Positions 45,385-55,211 of a DNA stretch of 64,000 nt are shown here, piece by piece. The first letter of the stretch is position 1, and each line of letters begins with the position of its first letter. This DNA comes from Gorillibacterium massiliense. Its GTDB lineage: Bacteria > Bacillota > Bacilli > Paenibacillales > NBRC-103111. The notes under the pieces are model-generated. The model made no database searches. It saw only the letters and a list, made by a program, of their open reading frames with translations, and was not told the DNA's origin. Made by a program: the position numbers and the translations under genes. The DNA is taken from contig NZ_CBQR020000092.1 in NCBI RefSeq assembly GCF_000455485.1, forward strand, positions 1 to 64,000, written 5' to 3'.

Positions 45385-46347
45385 ATGATGAAAAAAGGCT
45401 ATATGGCCGACATTGTCCTATTGTTCGTTACGTTCATATGGGGCATCATGTTTGTCTTTGTAAAACAAGCTGTAGAAGCGATGCCGCCCTTATCATATTT
45501 GGCGGTTCGTTTTTTACTGGCAGCTTTGCTCATTTTGCTAGTATGGAGGCCCATCACCGGCAAAGGCAAGAGGCTGGATCTGGCAACCGTTAAACGGGGA
45601 TCGTTGCTGGGCATTATGCTGTTTGCAGGCTTCACCTTTCAAACCATTGGCCTGCAGCACACGACGGTGGCCAAAGCAGGCTTCATTACCGGCTTTAACG
45701 TTGTCCTTGTCCCCATTCTCTCTACCGTGATCTTTCGCTCCAAGCCATCGCGGATGGCGGTGTGGGGCGTTGCGGTTGCCGCATGTGGGTTTGCTGTCGT
45801 CTCTCTCGATAAGACGGAGCCCTTTCAATATGGCGACGCCCTTGTGCTCATCGGCGCCTTTGCTTTTGCGCTGCACATTCTGATGACTGGCCGCTTCACC
45901 CAGGAACGGGAACATGATGCCTACTCCCTGGTGTTCGTTCAGCTTGCCGCTGTCTCGCTCCTCAGTTTCGCCGGCTCCTTTGCGACTGAGCCTTGGCAGG
46001 AAGGCTTGTCGGCATCCGTACTGTTTAAGCCGGCAGTCATCCGCGCCCTGGTGATCGGAGCGGTGTTTGCGACGGCCTTCGCCTATTGGGCGCAAACCTT
46101 CTTCCAGCGCTACACATCGGCAACCCACACGGCGCTCATCTTCAGCATGGAGCCGGTATTTGCTGCTGCAGCCGCCATCGTCTTATCCGATGAGCGGATG
46201 GCGCTGCAAACCGCCTTCGGCTGTGCATTAATCTTCGCCGGCATCATCCTGGCGGAATTCAAGCGGGATAAGAAAGCGGAAGGTGCCTTAACGCAATCCA
46301 CTCAGGGAAACGCTTGGTCTGGTACTGAATCGGGCAGAACCGCATAA
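45385..46347 (+). CDS. EamA-family (DMT) transporter
   Basis: 320 residues, ten membrane helices in two EamA repeats (FVTFIWGIMFVFVKQAVEAM, then MPPLSYLAVRF; second repeat includes FSMEPVFAAAAAIVLSDERM). The ATG at 45385 follows AGGAGA, 14 nt after the VanY stop, so the two are probably co-transcribed. Family members export metabolites; substrate is unknown. A strong terminator follows. Confidence 0.93.
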   Translation: MMKKGYMADIVLLFVTFIWGIMFVFVKQAVEAMPPLSYLAVRFLLAALLILLVWRPITGKGKRLDLATVKRGSLLGIMLFAGFTFQTIGLQHTTVAKAGFITGFNVVLVPILSTVIFRSKPSRMAVWGVAVAACGFAVVSLDKTEPFQYGDALVLIGAFAFALHILMTGRFTQEREHDAYSLVFVQLAAVSLLSFAGSFATEPWQEGLSASVLFKPAVIRALVIGAVFATAFAYWAQTFFQRYTSATHTALIFSMEPVFAAAAAIVLSDERMALQTAFGCALIFAGIILAEFKRDKKAEGALTQSTQGNAWSGTESGRTA

Positions 46348-46386
46348 CACCAAAAACCACACACTCTATATTCCATAAATTAACAC

Positions 46387-46435
46387 AAAACAGGCAGATG
46401 AGAAAGAAGCGGCTTTCTCATCTGCCTGTTTTTAT
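46387..46435. terminator. Strong bidirectional terminator
   Basis: An 18-bp stem, arms starting AACAGGCAGATG (46389) and ending CATCTGCCTGTT (46430), followed by T-run, between convergent EamA and Dps genes. Confidence 0.95.
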
Positions 46436-46450
46436 TGCACAACTCAGCCA

Positions 46451-46906
46451 TTACCCCAAATAAGCACTGAGCATCCACAGATGTTTTTCTAATCCCGTGC
46501 GGATGCCAAGAAGAAGATCCTCGGTTCCTTTATCATTCTCAGCGGCTGCCGTATCCATCGTTTCCTTTAGTTCACTCAGCAGCTTACTGTAATCCTCCAC
46601 AAGGGCACTGACCATTTCCTTGTAAGTCTCACCACCACGAGCTTCCTTGATTGTAGCAAGTGCCAGCGATTCCTTCAGAGTCGCAACCGGTTTGCCGCCC
46701 AAAGCCAACAAGCGCTCCGCCAGTTCATCCACATGAGCAGTGGTCTCATTGTACAGTTCTTCAAATTTGGCATGGAGAGTAAAAAAGGATTCACCTTTCA
46801 CATACCAATGGAAGTTGTGCAGCTTCGTATAAAGAACAAACCCGTTGGCGATTTGCTTGTTGAGTCCTGCGGATACCCGGCTTTCTTTAATTTGCAATGT
46901 TGTCAT
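46451..46906 (-). CDS. Dps-family DNA-protecting ferritin-like protein
   Basis: 151 residues. It forms a dodecamer that oxidises and stores iron using H2O2 and protects DNA. The ferroxidase site is HNFHWYVKGESFFTLHAKFE, with further ligands in AHVDELAERLLALGG. Start ATG 46906 with AGGAGG 8 nt upstream. A PerR-like box is 24-38 nt upstream. Monocistronic. Confidence 0.95.
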   Translation of the reverse strand: MTTLQIKESRVSAGLNKQIANGFVLYTKLHNFHWYVKGESFFTLHAKFEELYNETTAHVDELAERLLALGGKPVATLKESLALATIKEARGGETYKEMVSALVEDYSKLLSELKETMDTAAAENDKGTEDLLLGIRTGLEKHLWMLSAYLG

Positions 46907-46929
46907 GTTCAAATCCTCCTTTATTATAT

Positions 46930-46944
46930 TTAGACTTATTCTAA
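46930..46944 (-). promoter_or_regulatory. PerR/Fur-like box upstream of dps
   Basis: Minus strand TTAGAATAAGTCTAA is a 7-1-7 inverted repeat with one mismatch, close to the Bacillus PerR consensus TTATAATNATTATAA. Peroxide control is the norm for this gene family. Confidence 0.6.
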
Positions 46945-47014
46945 ATTCAATTCCATGTGCTAATCTTAACATGCTTAGCATTCCTCATCATGAAGATTCC
47001 ATGAAGAATCACCA

Positions 47015-47063
47015 CAAAAAAAAGCGCCTCCGAAATTCCACAAGAGAATCCCGAGAAGCGCTT
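47015..47063 (-). terminator. Terminator of the GH95 operon
   Basis: On the minus strand AAGCGCTTCTC pairs imperfectly with the arm ending GGAGGCGCTT, then eight T. Confidence 0.8.
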
Positions 47064-47076
47064 ATACGATTTGGAT

Positions 47077-49470
47077 TTACCGCCGTGCAATGACGTACGT
47101 TTGATTGGGCTCGGCGTAGAAGACAAGATCTCCATCCACTTCTTCGCTTTGGACATCTGCATCAACTATTGCCAAAGCGGCTCCTTCATAGCGGACGCGA
47201 CATAGACCGCCCTTGACGGATGTGATCACCGCTTGCTTCAGGCTGCCGTTCTCCCATTGCAGATCAACCTGGAAACCACCCCGGGCTTTAAGACCGGTAA
47301 TAAATCCGTCGTTCCACTGGGCAGGTAGCGCAGGCAACAATTCCACCGCATCCAGATGACTTTGCAAAAGCATCTCGGCAATGCCCGCCGTTCCGCCAAA
47401 ATTACCATCAATCTGAAAAGGCGGGTGTGCGTCGAAAAGATTCGGATAGGTGGAGCGGCTGAGCAGCGTTTCGATGTAACGATGGGCCGAGGCACCATCC
47501 CGCAGCCGGGCAAACTGGTTGATCAGCCATGCGCAGCTCCAACCAGTGTGCCCGCTTCCGCTGGCCAACCGCAGCTCCAACGTTTTGCGGGCGGCTTCTA
47601 CGATCTCCGGACAATCCTTGCGGTTGATCAATGCAGCAGGATGCATTCCGTATAGATGCGAGAAGTGACGGTGGCCCGGCTCGCTCTCTTCATAGTCCTC
47701 ATACCATTCCTGAAGCTGCCCGCGCCGACCGATACGGAATGGGGGCAGTTTGTCCTTTGCGGCCAACAGCTCATTCCGGAAATCACTTTCCGTATCCAAT
47801 AGTGATGCTGCCTCGACGCAATGGCTAAACAGTTCGCGGATGATGGTGATATCCATCGTGGAAGCCTGGCTAACCGCACAGGGCTGGCCGTCTGCCGTTA
47901 GGAATTTGTTTTCCGGCGAGGTGGAAGGTACGGTGACGAGATAACCGTCAGGATTTTCCGTCAGCCAATCGAGACAGAATAACGCGGCTCCCTTCATGAT
48001 CGGATAAGCCTTTTCCCGAAGGAAATCGGTATCTCCGGTAAAGCGGTAGTGCTCCCACAGATGGCGGGTAAGCCAAGCCCCACCCATCGGCCAGAATGCC
48101 CAGCAGGCTTGTCCGTCCGTCGGAGTAGACATTCTCCAAATATCCACGTTATGATGTGCGGTCCAGCCGCGACTGTTATAGTGAATGCGGGCGGTGCGAG
48201 CGCCTGTCGCGCTTAACTCCCCGAGCATTTCAAACAGCGGCTCATGGCATTCGCTCAAATTGCAGACTTCCGCCGGCCAATAATTCATCTGCGTATTGAT
48301 GTTGATCGTGTAATCGCTGTTCCAGGGCGGTTGAACATGCTCGTTCCATATTCCCTGCAAGTTGGCAGGTTGGGTACCTGGACGTGAACTGCCCATCAGC
48401 AGGTAGCGGCCATATTGGAATAGCAGGCTTTCCAGTGCTGGATCGCTTGTTCCGTTGCGGTATGCGGCCAAGCGTTCATCGGTCGGCCGCTCAGCCGCCG
48501 ACGGTTCCGTCTCCCCGAGGTGCAAATTGACACGGCGGAACAATGCTTGATGGTCGGCGAGGTGCCGGTTTGCAACCTTGCTATAACCTAAGACGACAGC
48601 GGCATCCAGATGTCCTCTGCAAAGCTGGGATACATCCACCTGGCTCAGGCGGGGATCCGTATCATAGCCCGCAAAATTGGTGCCCGCCGCCAGAAATAGC
48701 GTTACCCCGCTGGCGCCGGAAATCCGAATCGCTCCATCTTCCGCCGGTTCCATCCAGCCGTCATCGGTCAAGACCTGCAGACGGATTTCGAAACGGAGAC
48801 CCCGATCCTCTTCGTACAGGATGGAATTAGGGTGATCGCCGCGGTAGTTATCGGCAATGTGACTCGGGCTCTGGCCGGAGAGAACGATCTCTCCCGCCCG
48901 GCCCAAGCTGATCTTGTTCCGCAGCAAGGATTCCAGACTTACCGTCGCCTGAATGGAGCCTGGACGTGACGCCTCCAAGCGAATCGCCATTACTTGATCG
49001 GGAACGCTGGCAAACACTTTACGGGTATAGGCGACACCGTCTAAGGTATATGACGTGAGGGCGATACCGGTGTCCAGATTCAATTCGCGCCTATATCCGG
49101 ACCGATCCTCCTCTGCATAGCCTGCATGCTCCACCTTAACATAACCTAAAGGCATATAGGATTCGCAGCCGATGCCAGTGAGCTTTTCCTCTACAAGCTT
49201 CTCCGCTTCCACCAGCTTGTTCGCGAAAATCAACTCTCTTGCCGGCCGTAAATGCCGCAAAGCATCGTAGTCGTTGGTATCCCGGGGAAAACCCGACCAC
49301 AATGTATCCTCGTTCAGTTGGATCCGTTCTTTGGTGCTGCCGCCGTATACCATGCCCCCGAGTCTTCCGTTTCCTACGGGCAGCGCTTCCTCCCAGCAAG
49401 CCGCCGGCTGCTTGTACCAAAGAAGCCATGGCTTATCCGCGCTCCACTCTATTTCTCTGCTATACGTCAT
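47077..49470 (-). CDS. GH95 alpha-L-fucosidase/galactosidase-like hydrolase
   Basis: 797 residues, no signal peptide. Start ATG 49470 with AGGAGG upstream. The N-terminal beta domain ([19 protein letters not shown], then LNEDTLWSG) precedes an (alpha/alpha)6 barrel with the GH95 signature [37 protein letters not shown] and catalytic His/Glu/Asn-rich surroundings such as [11 protein letters not shown]95 members act on alpha-L-fucosides or alpha-L-galactosides of plant xyloglucan and related glycans. Last gene of the YesM/YesN-importer cluster, so the importer probably brings in its substrate. Confidence 0.95.
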   Translation of the reverse strand: MTYSREIEWSADKPWLLWYKQPAACWEEALPVGNGRLGGMVYGGSTKERIQLNEDTLWSGFPRDTNDYDALRHLRPARELIFANKLVEAEKLVEEKLTGIGCESYMPLGYVKVEHAGYAEEDRSGYRRELNLDTGIALTSYTLDGVAYTRKVFASVPDQVMAIRLEASRPGSIQATVSLESLLRNKISLGRAGEIVLSGQSPSHIADNYRGDHPNSILYEEDRGLRFEIRLQVLTDDGWMEPAEDGAIRISGASGVTLFLAAGTNFAGYDTDPRLSQVDVSQLCRGHLDAAVVLGYSKVANRHLADHQALFRRVNLHLGETEPSAAERPTDERLAAYRNGTSDPALESLLFQYGRYLLMGSSRPGTQPANLQGIWNEHVQPPWNSDYTININTQMNYWPAEVCNLSECHEPLFEMLGELSATGARTARIHYNSRGWTAHHNVDIWRMSTPTDGQACWAFWPMGGAWLTRHLWEHYRFTGDTDFLREKAYPIMKGAALFCLDWLTENPDGYLVTVPSTSPENKFLTADGQPCAVSQASTMDITIIRELFSHCVEAASLLDTESDFRNELLAAKDKLPPFRIGRRGQLQEWYEDYEESEPGHRHFSHLYGMHPAALINRKDCPEIVEAARKTLELRLASGSGHTGWSCAWLINQFARLRDGASAHRYIETLLSRSTYPNLFDAHPPFQIDGNFGGTAGIAEMLLQSHLDAVELLPALPAQWNDGFITGLKARGGFQVDLQWENGSLKQAVITSVKGGLCRVRYEGAALAIVDADVQSEEVDGDLVFYAEPNQTYVIARR

Positions 49471-49585
49471 GACATTCCTCCTGATCATACGCTATTCCCA
49501 CAATGTATCGGTACAATAAAACCGCTAACCATTATTGTAACCCTTGAAAGGGCAACCGTCACGACAATTGTCCGCTTCCTTAAAC

Positions 49586-49620
49586 TTGAAAACAGGCCCG
49601 CATATACCGGGCCTGTTCGC
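49586..49620 (-). terminator. Terminator after the second solute-binding gene
   Basis: AACAGGCCCG (49591-49600) and CGGGCCTGTT (49608-49617) form a 10-bp stem; the minus strand continues TTTTC. Confidence 0.8.
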
Positions 49621-49644
49621 TTGTTTTGCTTTATTGACGTATGC

Positions 49645-51387
49645 TTATTTCCACAGTTCCAAACGTTGTTTAATCGCTTCGGTTCTGAGTTCGTTGGCTT
49701 TCTTCACGCCGGATTTATCCAGCTCAGCCATGTAAGCATCCCACAGTTTGTCGAATTGATCCGGCTTAGCCATGATCATTTCAGGAATACGTTTCCAGGT
49801 GATGTCTTTCAGCTTTTGCTCGATTACGCCCAAATCGGAATCTGCGGAAATCGGGATGTTCCAGGAAGCGCCCCAAGGTTTAACTGGGAATTTGTCCTCG
49901 CTCGGGAACAGGTCTTTCCAGGTTCCATAATTAGTGGCACCGTAAGCTTTCAGCACTTCTTTTTCTACATCGTTATAGCCAGCCACGATTTGCTCAGGGA
50001 AGTTCGTGGTGTAGTAGTTGCCGGATGGATCCTTCACGCCGTCGCCATAGTGAGCGCTCAGCAGGTTGTAGTTACCGATACCGGATTCTTTTGCAAAGTT
50101 GCTTGCGTCGTTGATTTTACGGTCATTGACTGCAGGAATAACGGTGCGAACGCCGTTTTCAACGGTGTAGTGTTTGCCTTCGATACCCCAGAACATCAGG
50201 ACTTGGCCTTCATCGGAAGCCAGGTAATCCAGGAACTTGATGGCGCGAACCGGGTCTTTGCAATTCTTGGAGATGGAGACACCGCTACCGCCGGAGAAGC
50301 CGGTGGATTGGAAAGAGTGGTCTTCGTATTTATCGGATACAGTTACCGGATAGTGGCCGTATCCCAGATCGAACTTGCCTGCTGCCTTAAGCGCTTTCTC
50401 GCCGTCGCCGTAATCCCAGTCTTGGTCGATCAAACCGAGAACGCGACCGGTAGCGATTTTCGCTTTGTATTGGTCATACTTTTGGGTGAAGCTTTCCTTG
50501 TCCAACAGGCCGATATCGTTCATGTGGTTCAGCCATTTGAAGTATTCTTTTTCTTCTGGACGTGTAAAGTGATATTGGGCTTCGTAGGTTTGCGGGTTGA
50601 TGTAGTATTCGCCGTCATCCGGTCCACCGGTTGCCAGGAAGGCCGGGTTGGTGACAGAGATGTACATGTGCCAGTCGTCAGCGTTCAAGGTAAGACCGAT
50701 AGTCGGCTTGCCGTCGACAGTCGGGTGCTTGTCTTTGTATGCTTTGATAGCGTTTTCGAAATCCGTAACGGTACGGATTTTCGGGTAACCGAGCTCTTTA
50801 ACTACCGCATGTTGAAGCTCGAAGCCGCCGCCTGCGGTAAAGTATTTTTGGCCGATGCCGTCGTAGCTGGGAATAGCGTAGATACCTTTGTCTTCATTGC
50901 TATAACGGGCGTGGCTGATTTGATCGCCAAGCACCTTTTTGATGTTAGGTGCGTATTTATCGATCAAGTCGGTCAAGTCAAGAACGGCGCCAGCGTCAAC
51001 CAGCTTGCTAACGTCTTGTTTAGCGCTGATCAAGTCTGGATAGTCACCACTGGAAGCGATCAGAGCAACTTTTTGTTGAGGATCGCCGACGGCGAATTCC
51101 GCTTGAAGAGTAACGCCGGTTTTTTCGGTGAGCACTTTACCGACTTCGTCCTGCATATTGTTCCAGTTCGGGTTCGGGTCTTCGCTGAAGAAGCTGAACT
51201 TAATCGGAGTCAGATCTTCCGCAGGAGCTTTGCTCGCTTCAGTACTTGCGCTAGGAGCTGTGCTGGAGCCGGCAGCTGGGCTGGCGGATTCTTTTGAGTC
51301 ATTTGATTTACCGCACGCCGCAAAAATCGACATGATCATAGCAGCGCTGAGGAACATGCTTAAACCTTTTGCTGTCTTTCCTCTCAT
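49645..51387 (-). CDS. Sugar ABC transporter solute-binding lipoprotein (second)
   Basis: 580 residues. Lipobox FAAC (Cys25), Ser/Ala-rich linker, then a large LplA-type binding domain (PIKFSFFSEDPNPNWNNMQD onward). Binding protein for the YtcP/LplB permeases just upstream. Given GH95 downstream, a fucose-bearing oligosaccharide is a plausible ligand (inference). GGGAGG precedes the start. Confidence 0.93.
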   Translation of the reverse strand: MRGKTAKGLSMFLSAAMIMSIFAACGKSNDSKESASPAAGSSTAPSASTEASKAPAEDLTPIKFSFFSEDPNPNWNNMQDEVGKVLTEKTGVTLQAEFAVGDPQQKVALIASSGDYPDLISAKQDVSKLVDAGAVLDLTDLIDKYAPNIKKVLGDQISHARYSNEDKGIYAIPSYDGIGQKYFTAGGGFELQHAVVKELGYPKIRTVTDFENAIKAYKDKHPTVDGKPTIGLTLNADDWHMYISVTNPAFLATGGPDDGEYYINPQTYEAQYHFTRPEEKEYFKWLNHMNDIGLLDKESFTQKYDQYKAKIATGRVLGLIDQDWDYGDGEKALKAAGKFDLGYGHYPVTVSDKYEDHSFQSTGFSGGSGVSISKNCKDPVRAIKFLDYLASDEGQVLMFWGIEGKHYTVENGVRTVIPAVNDRKINDASNFAKESGIGNYNLLSAHYGDGVKDPSGNYYTTNFPEQIVAGYNDVEKEVLKAYGATNYGTWKDLFPSEDKFPVKPWGASWNIPISADSDLGVIEQKLKDITWKRIPEMIMAKPDQFDKLWDAYMAELDKSGVKKANELRTEAIKQRLELWK

Positions 51388-51486
51388 GTTTGGTGAAACC
51401 TCCCTTATGAAATATAAAATATATTGTATAACAGGAGACGCTTGATCCTATACGGTTAAGGTCTCCTGTTTATACCGGAGTTAATC

Positions 51487-52398
51487 TTACGCTTTCACAG
51501 CGCCTAAAGTCATGCCTTTGACAAAGTACTTTTGCAGGAACGGATAAACAGCAAGGATCGGCACCGTTACGATAATGGTGATGGCCATCCGCACCGACTC
51601 CGGCGAAACCTTTGTCAGCATCGAGTTCAAGCCCTGCGAGTGAACATCGACGTTATTCCCCACCTGGGTGCTTTGCAGCACCTTCATCAACTCGTACTGG
51701 AGAGTCGTCAGGCTCGATTTGGAGCCGTTGAACAGGTAAGTATCGAACCAGGAGTTCCATTGTCCCACCGCCAGGAACAACGCGACGGTCGCGAGAACCG
51801 GCTTACAAAGTGGAAGAATGATTCTCCAGTAAATCGTAAAGTCATTGGCACCATCCAGCTTAGCGGATTCTTGAAGCGCGTAAGGAATGCCGTCGATAAA
51901 CGAACGGATGATAAACACGTTGAAGGCACTAACCAGACCGGGAAGAACGTAAACCCAGAAGGAACCAAGAAGGTGCAAATCACGGAACAGGATGTATCCT
52001 GGGATCATGCCGCCAGAAATGTACATCGTCATCGCCAGGAAGACGGAAATCGCGCGTCTTGCCTGAAACTCGATGCGGCTCAGAGTGTAGGCCAGCATAG
52101 AGGCGCTTATCAGACCGAAGACAGTCCCAATGACGGTTCGCAGTACGGAAATTTTCAACCCCGTAAGCAGTCCCTTGTATGCGAATACCGTTTTGTAATT
52201 TTCAAAGGAGAACACCCGCGGCCAAATGGTGATGCCGCCTCTTACTGTATCAGTGGAATCGTTAAGGGATATCGCCAAAACGTTCAAAAACGGATAAAGC
52301 GTAACAACCAGAACGATCAGCATGACAAGAAGTACTAAAACATCAAACATTCTTTCCGACAAGGGCGCTTTTATACGGCTTGATTTCATGGCTATCAT
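51487..52398 (-). CDS. Sugar ABC transporter permease, YtcP type (second)
   Basis: 303 residues, six helices. The EAA loop is LQESAKLDGANDFTIYWRII, and the C-terminus YPFLQKYFVKGMTLGAVKA is typical of YtcP. ATG 52398 with GGGAGG upstream. It lies 13 nt after the LplB-type permease gene. Confidence 0.94.
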   Translation of the reverse strand: MIAMKSSRIKAPLSERMFDVLVLLVMLIVLVVTLYPFLNVLAISLNDSTDTVRGGITIWPRVFSFENYKTVFAYKGLLTGLKISVLRTVIGTVFGLISASMLAYTLSRIEFQARRAISVFLAMTMYISGGMIPGYILFRDLHLLGSFWVYVLPGLVSAFNVFIIRSFIDGIPYALQESAKLDGANDFTIYWRIILPLCKPVLATVALFLAVGQWNSWFDTYLFNGSKSSLTTLQYELMKVLQSTQVGNNVDVHSQGLNSMLTKVSPESVRMAITIIVTVPILAVYPFLQKYFVKGMTLGAVKA

Positions 52399-52411
52399 CT
52401 ATGCACCCTCC

Positions 52412-53377
52412 CTACATGATGCTTTCTTTAGTTGTTTTCTTTAATATGCCGTTGGCAAGGAACACCAGGATGACACTGACCACTGAACCGAAGATGTTAA
52501 TGGTCGTACCGAAGGAATATCGTCCCATAGCCAAGCCGTATTTCAAGGCATAGAGGTCAAGCACCTCGGAATAATCCGTCAGTAGGTTGTTGCTGAGCAG
52601 CATTTGCTTTTCAAAGCCGATACTAATCAAGTGTCCGATGTTCATGATAAACAGGACTGCGATGGTGGACCGGATACCCGGCAAGGTGATGTTCCAAATC
52701 TGCCGGATGCGTCCGGCTCCGTCAACCTTGGACGCTTCATAAAGTTCGGGGTCGATCCCGGTAATGGCGGCAAGGTAGATAATGGCGTTCCATCCCATTT
52801 CCTTCCATATATCCGAAACGGTGACAATGCCCCAGAAATACTTGCCTTTCGCCATAAAGTTGATAGGGGCATCTATAAGATGTAGATGCACGAGCAAGTT
52901 GTTAATGACACCGTCGTCGATGGACAGCATCTTGGTGACGATCCCGGCAACGACGACCCAGGATACGAAGTGAGGCAAGTAGGAGACGGTTTGAACCGTT
53001 CTCTTGAATATGCTTCCTCTGATCTCATTCAAAAGTACGGCGAATAAGATCGGGACAACGAATCCGAAGGTCAGCCCCAGTAAGCTCATAGCCAGCGTAT
53101 TCCGCATAACCTGGTAGAACTTATCGTCCGAGAACAGCTCCTTGAAGTTGTCCAGTCCGACCCATTTTTGCTCGCTGAAGGATTTACCCGGTTTGAATTT
53201 TTGGAAGGCCATGGTCCAGCCCCAAATAGGAACGTACTGAAAGACGAAAGCCCATAATACGAAGGGAATCGACATCAAGTACAGATAGCGCTGCTGAATG
53301 AATATTTTCCAAAACGATGATGACTTCTTGACCGAAACCGCTTCCAACGGTTCTGGTAAATTTGTTACCGCTTTCAA
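52412..53377 (-). CDS. Sugar ABC transporter permease, LplB type (second)
   Basis: 321 residues. Start TTG 53377, with GGAGAGG 7 nt upstream; the open frame extends to 53476 but has no site there. Six helices; the N-terminus has RYLYLMSIPFVLWAFVFQYV and the EAA loop is YEASKVDGAGRIRQIWNITL. First gene of the importer part. The 271 nt between it and the regulator gene (53378-53648) contains no gene and presumably holds its promoter, the likely YesN target. Confidence 0.93.
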   Translation of the reverse strand: MKAVTNLPEPLEAVSVKKSSSFWKIFIQQRYLYLMSIPFVLWAFVFQYVPIWGWTMAFQKFKPGKSFSEQKWVGLDNFKELFSDDKFYQVMRNTLAMSLLGLTFGFVVPILFAVLLNEIRGSIFKRTVQTVSYLPHFVSWVVVAGIVTKMLSIDDGVINNLLVHLHLIDAPINFMAKGKYFWGIVTVSDIWKEMGWNAIIYLAAITGIDPELYEASKVDGAGRIRQIWNITLPGIRSTIAVLFIMNIGHLISIGFEKQMLLSNNLLTDYSEVLDLYALKYGLAMGRYSFGTTINIFGSVVSVILVFLANGILKKTTKESIM

Positions 53378-53648
53378 TTGCGATCCTCTCCCTCTGCAAA
53401 ATCTACCGCTAGTCTTGTTGGATCTCTCATTCCTATACAAGGTGGAGTCCTTTTTCTCTGTACCACCATCATACAAAACGCGGCAGTCAGGAAATACCCG
53501 AATAATTTATCAAAATCCCATAGAATAATTAGATACCCAAACCCATATTCCGGAAAAAAATTTGGGTCTTTCCAACTACCCCTCTACGGGAATAGCGAAA
53601 AGACCCATGGCGCATTATCTTTTATGAACGGAACAGAAAGGGGGCTTT

Positions 53649-55211
53649 TTACCCTAATCCATCCTCATCGACTGTCGATTTACGGTAGGCAGACGGCGAG
53701 CAGCCCACGTATTTTTTGAATTTGCTGTGAAAATAATCCACATTGGTGTACCCTACGCGTTCCGCCACGTTGTAGATTTTGATCCCTTGCAAAATTAATT
53801 CCTTCGCCTTCTCGATCCGCACCTTGTCGACGTAGGTATTGAAGAACTCCCCTGTCTGGTGCTTGAACAGCTTGCCTAAATAGGCGCTGTTGTAATTGAA
53901 TACCTCAGCCAAAGACTCCAGCTTGAGATTGTCTTGATAGTTGCGGTTAATCAAATGGATCATTTGCTTGACGATGTTATCGTTGCTGCCGCTGTCCGCA
54001 AGCTGCAAAAGATCAAGCAGCAGCTTACGTATGTAGGTCTGCATCTCCACAAAGTTCGTTTGCTCGTAAATGCCTCTTGCCAAAGGCGTCATGGCCTGTA
54101 GCTCGGATTTCAACTCCGGACGTGCCGCGAGCAGCTTGTTCAAAGCGTCATTGATCCAGTGAAAAGCCCGGTCTTTCGCCGTTTGCTCCGACATCTCATC
54201 AGCCGCTGCCAAGCAAAGCTCTTCCACTGCCGACAAAACCGCATCCCGACTGCCAATATCCAGAGCGTAATAGAGACGCTCATCCGGTGAATTCCGCTCC
54301 TCTTCCTCATTTCTTCCCACCGCAGCGGCACCGGGTGCCGTCAAAGGAATGGAATCCTTTGATATAATGGCTGATTTCTCATAGAAAAAGGCTAGTCTAA
54401 CCAACTGCAGCGCCGATTCGCAGGCGTGTCCCACTTCCTGCAACCGGTAGACCACGTCGCTAGCTGCGCCATAAAATTGAAAATCGCCGCTCTTGGCGAT
54501 GCCTGCAATTTCGGTGGAAATCGCCTTCAGCCCTTGCTCGTACTTGATCACGTCTTTCAACAGAATTCCAAGATAAGGACCGTTATAGAAAACAAGGCCT
54601 TTTCCTTTTTGATCAAAGTGCTCGGACAGCTTTCGTTTGAAGAGAAGTGTCGTTTCGGGATTCTCATCGGGATTGAGCAGCTTGAGCATCACCACTTGAT
54701 AGGCTTTCCACAATAGGCCGAGCGGTTCCGCTTCCGCTTCGGCATCATCAGATTGCATTTGGTGGGGAAATTCCAGCAGGTTGTGAATGAACAGCTCCCT
54801 TTTCCAATTCCGAAGCTCGGTTTCCGCCACTTTCTCCTTGGTTAGCTTTTCGATGAGAAGCTGCAAATACTCGGCCAGCTCATCTTCGTCTACCGGTTTC
54901 AGGAGATAGCCGTCCACATGCAGCGACAATGACTTTTTGGCATATTCAAAATCCGCATACCCGGTGAGGATGAGGAAATGCACCTGTGAATCCATCGTCC
55001 TCAACCTTTCGATCAATTGCAAGCCGTCCATGCCGGGCATGCGAATATCAACGATCATCAAATCGGGGGACAGCGTTTGATGCAGCGCTAGCGCCTCATT
55101 GCCGTTTGCTGCCGCTCCCACAACCTCGAATCCGTAATCTTCCCAACCGACTATCGTCCGGAGCCCTTCGCGAATGGAAGGCTCATCATCGACAATCACC
55201 ACTTTATACAT
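53649..55211 (-). CDS. YesN-type response regulator (second)
   Basis: 520 residues from ATG 55211 (GGGAGGGA upstream). Receiver with VDDEPSIREGL, phosphoacceptor in MIVDIRMPGMDG and KPVDEDEL. C-terminal AraC double HTH (about 420-515): LKLESLAEVFNYNSAYLGKL and AERVGYTNVDYFHSKF. It overlaps the kinase gene by 8 bp. Probably activates the importer/GH95 operon downstream. Confidence 0.95.
   Translation of the reverse strand: MYKVVIVDDEPSIREGLRTIVGWEDYGFEVVGAAANGNEALALHQTLSPDLMIVDIRMPGMDGLQLIERLRTMDSQVHFLILTGYADFEYAKKSLSLHVDGYLLKPVDEDELAEYLQLLIEKLTKEKVAETELRNWKRELFIHNLLEFPHQMQSDDAEAEAEPLGLLWKAYQVVMLKLLNPDENPETTLLFKRKLSEHFDQKGKGLVFYNGPYLGILLKDVIKYEQGLKAISTEIAGIAKSGDFQFYGAASDVVYRLQEVGHACESALQLVRLAFFYEKSAIISKDSIPLTAPGAAAVGRNEEEERNSPDERLYYALDIGSRDAVLSAVEELCLAAADEMSEQTAKDRAFHWINDALNKLLAARPELKSELQAMTPLARGIYEQTNFVEMQTYIRKLLLDLLQLADSGSNDNIVKQMIHLINRNYQDNLKLESLAEVFNYNSAYLGKLFKHQTGEFFNTYVDKVRIEKAKELILQGIKIYNVAERVGYTNVDYFHSKFKKYVGCSPSAYRKSTVDEDGLG

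Noticed and set aside
49252-51297. 681-codon open frame on the plus strand
   Set aside because: It lies entirely opposite a clear solute-binding protein and the start of GH95, lacks a ribosome site and family motifs; it is a codon-bias shadow.
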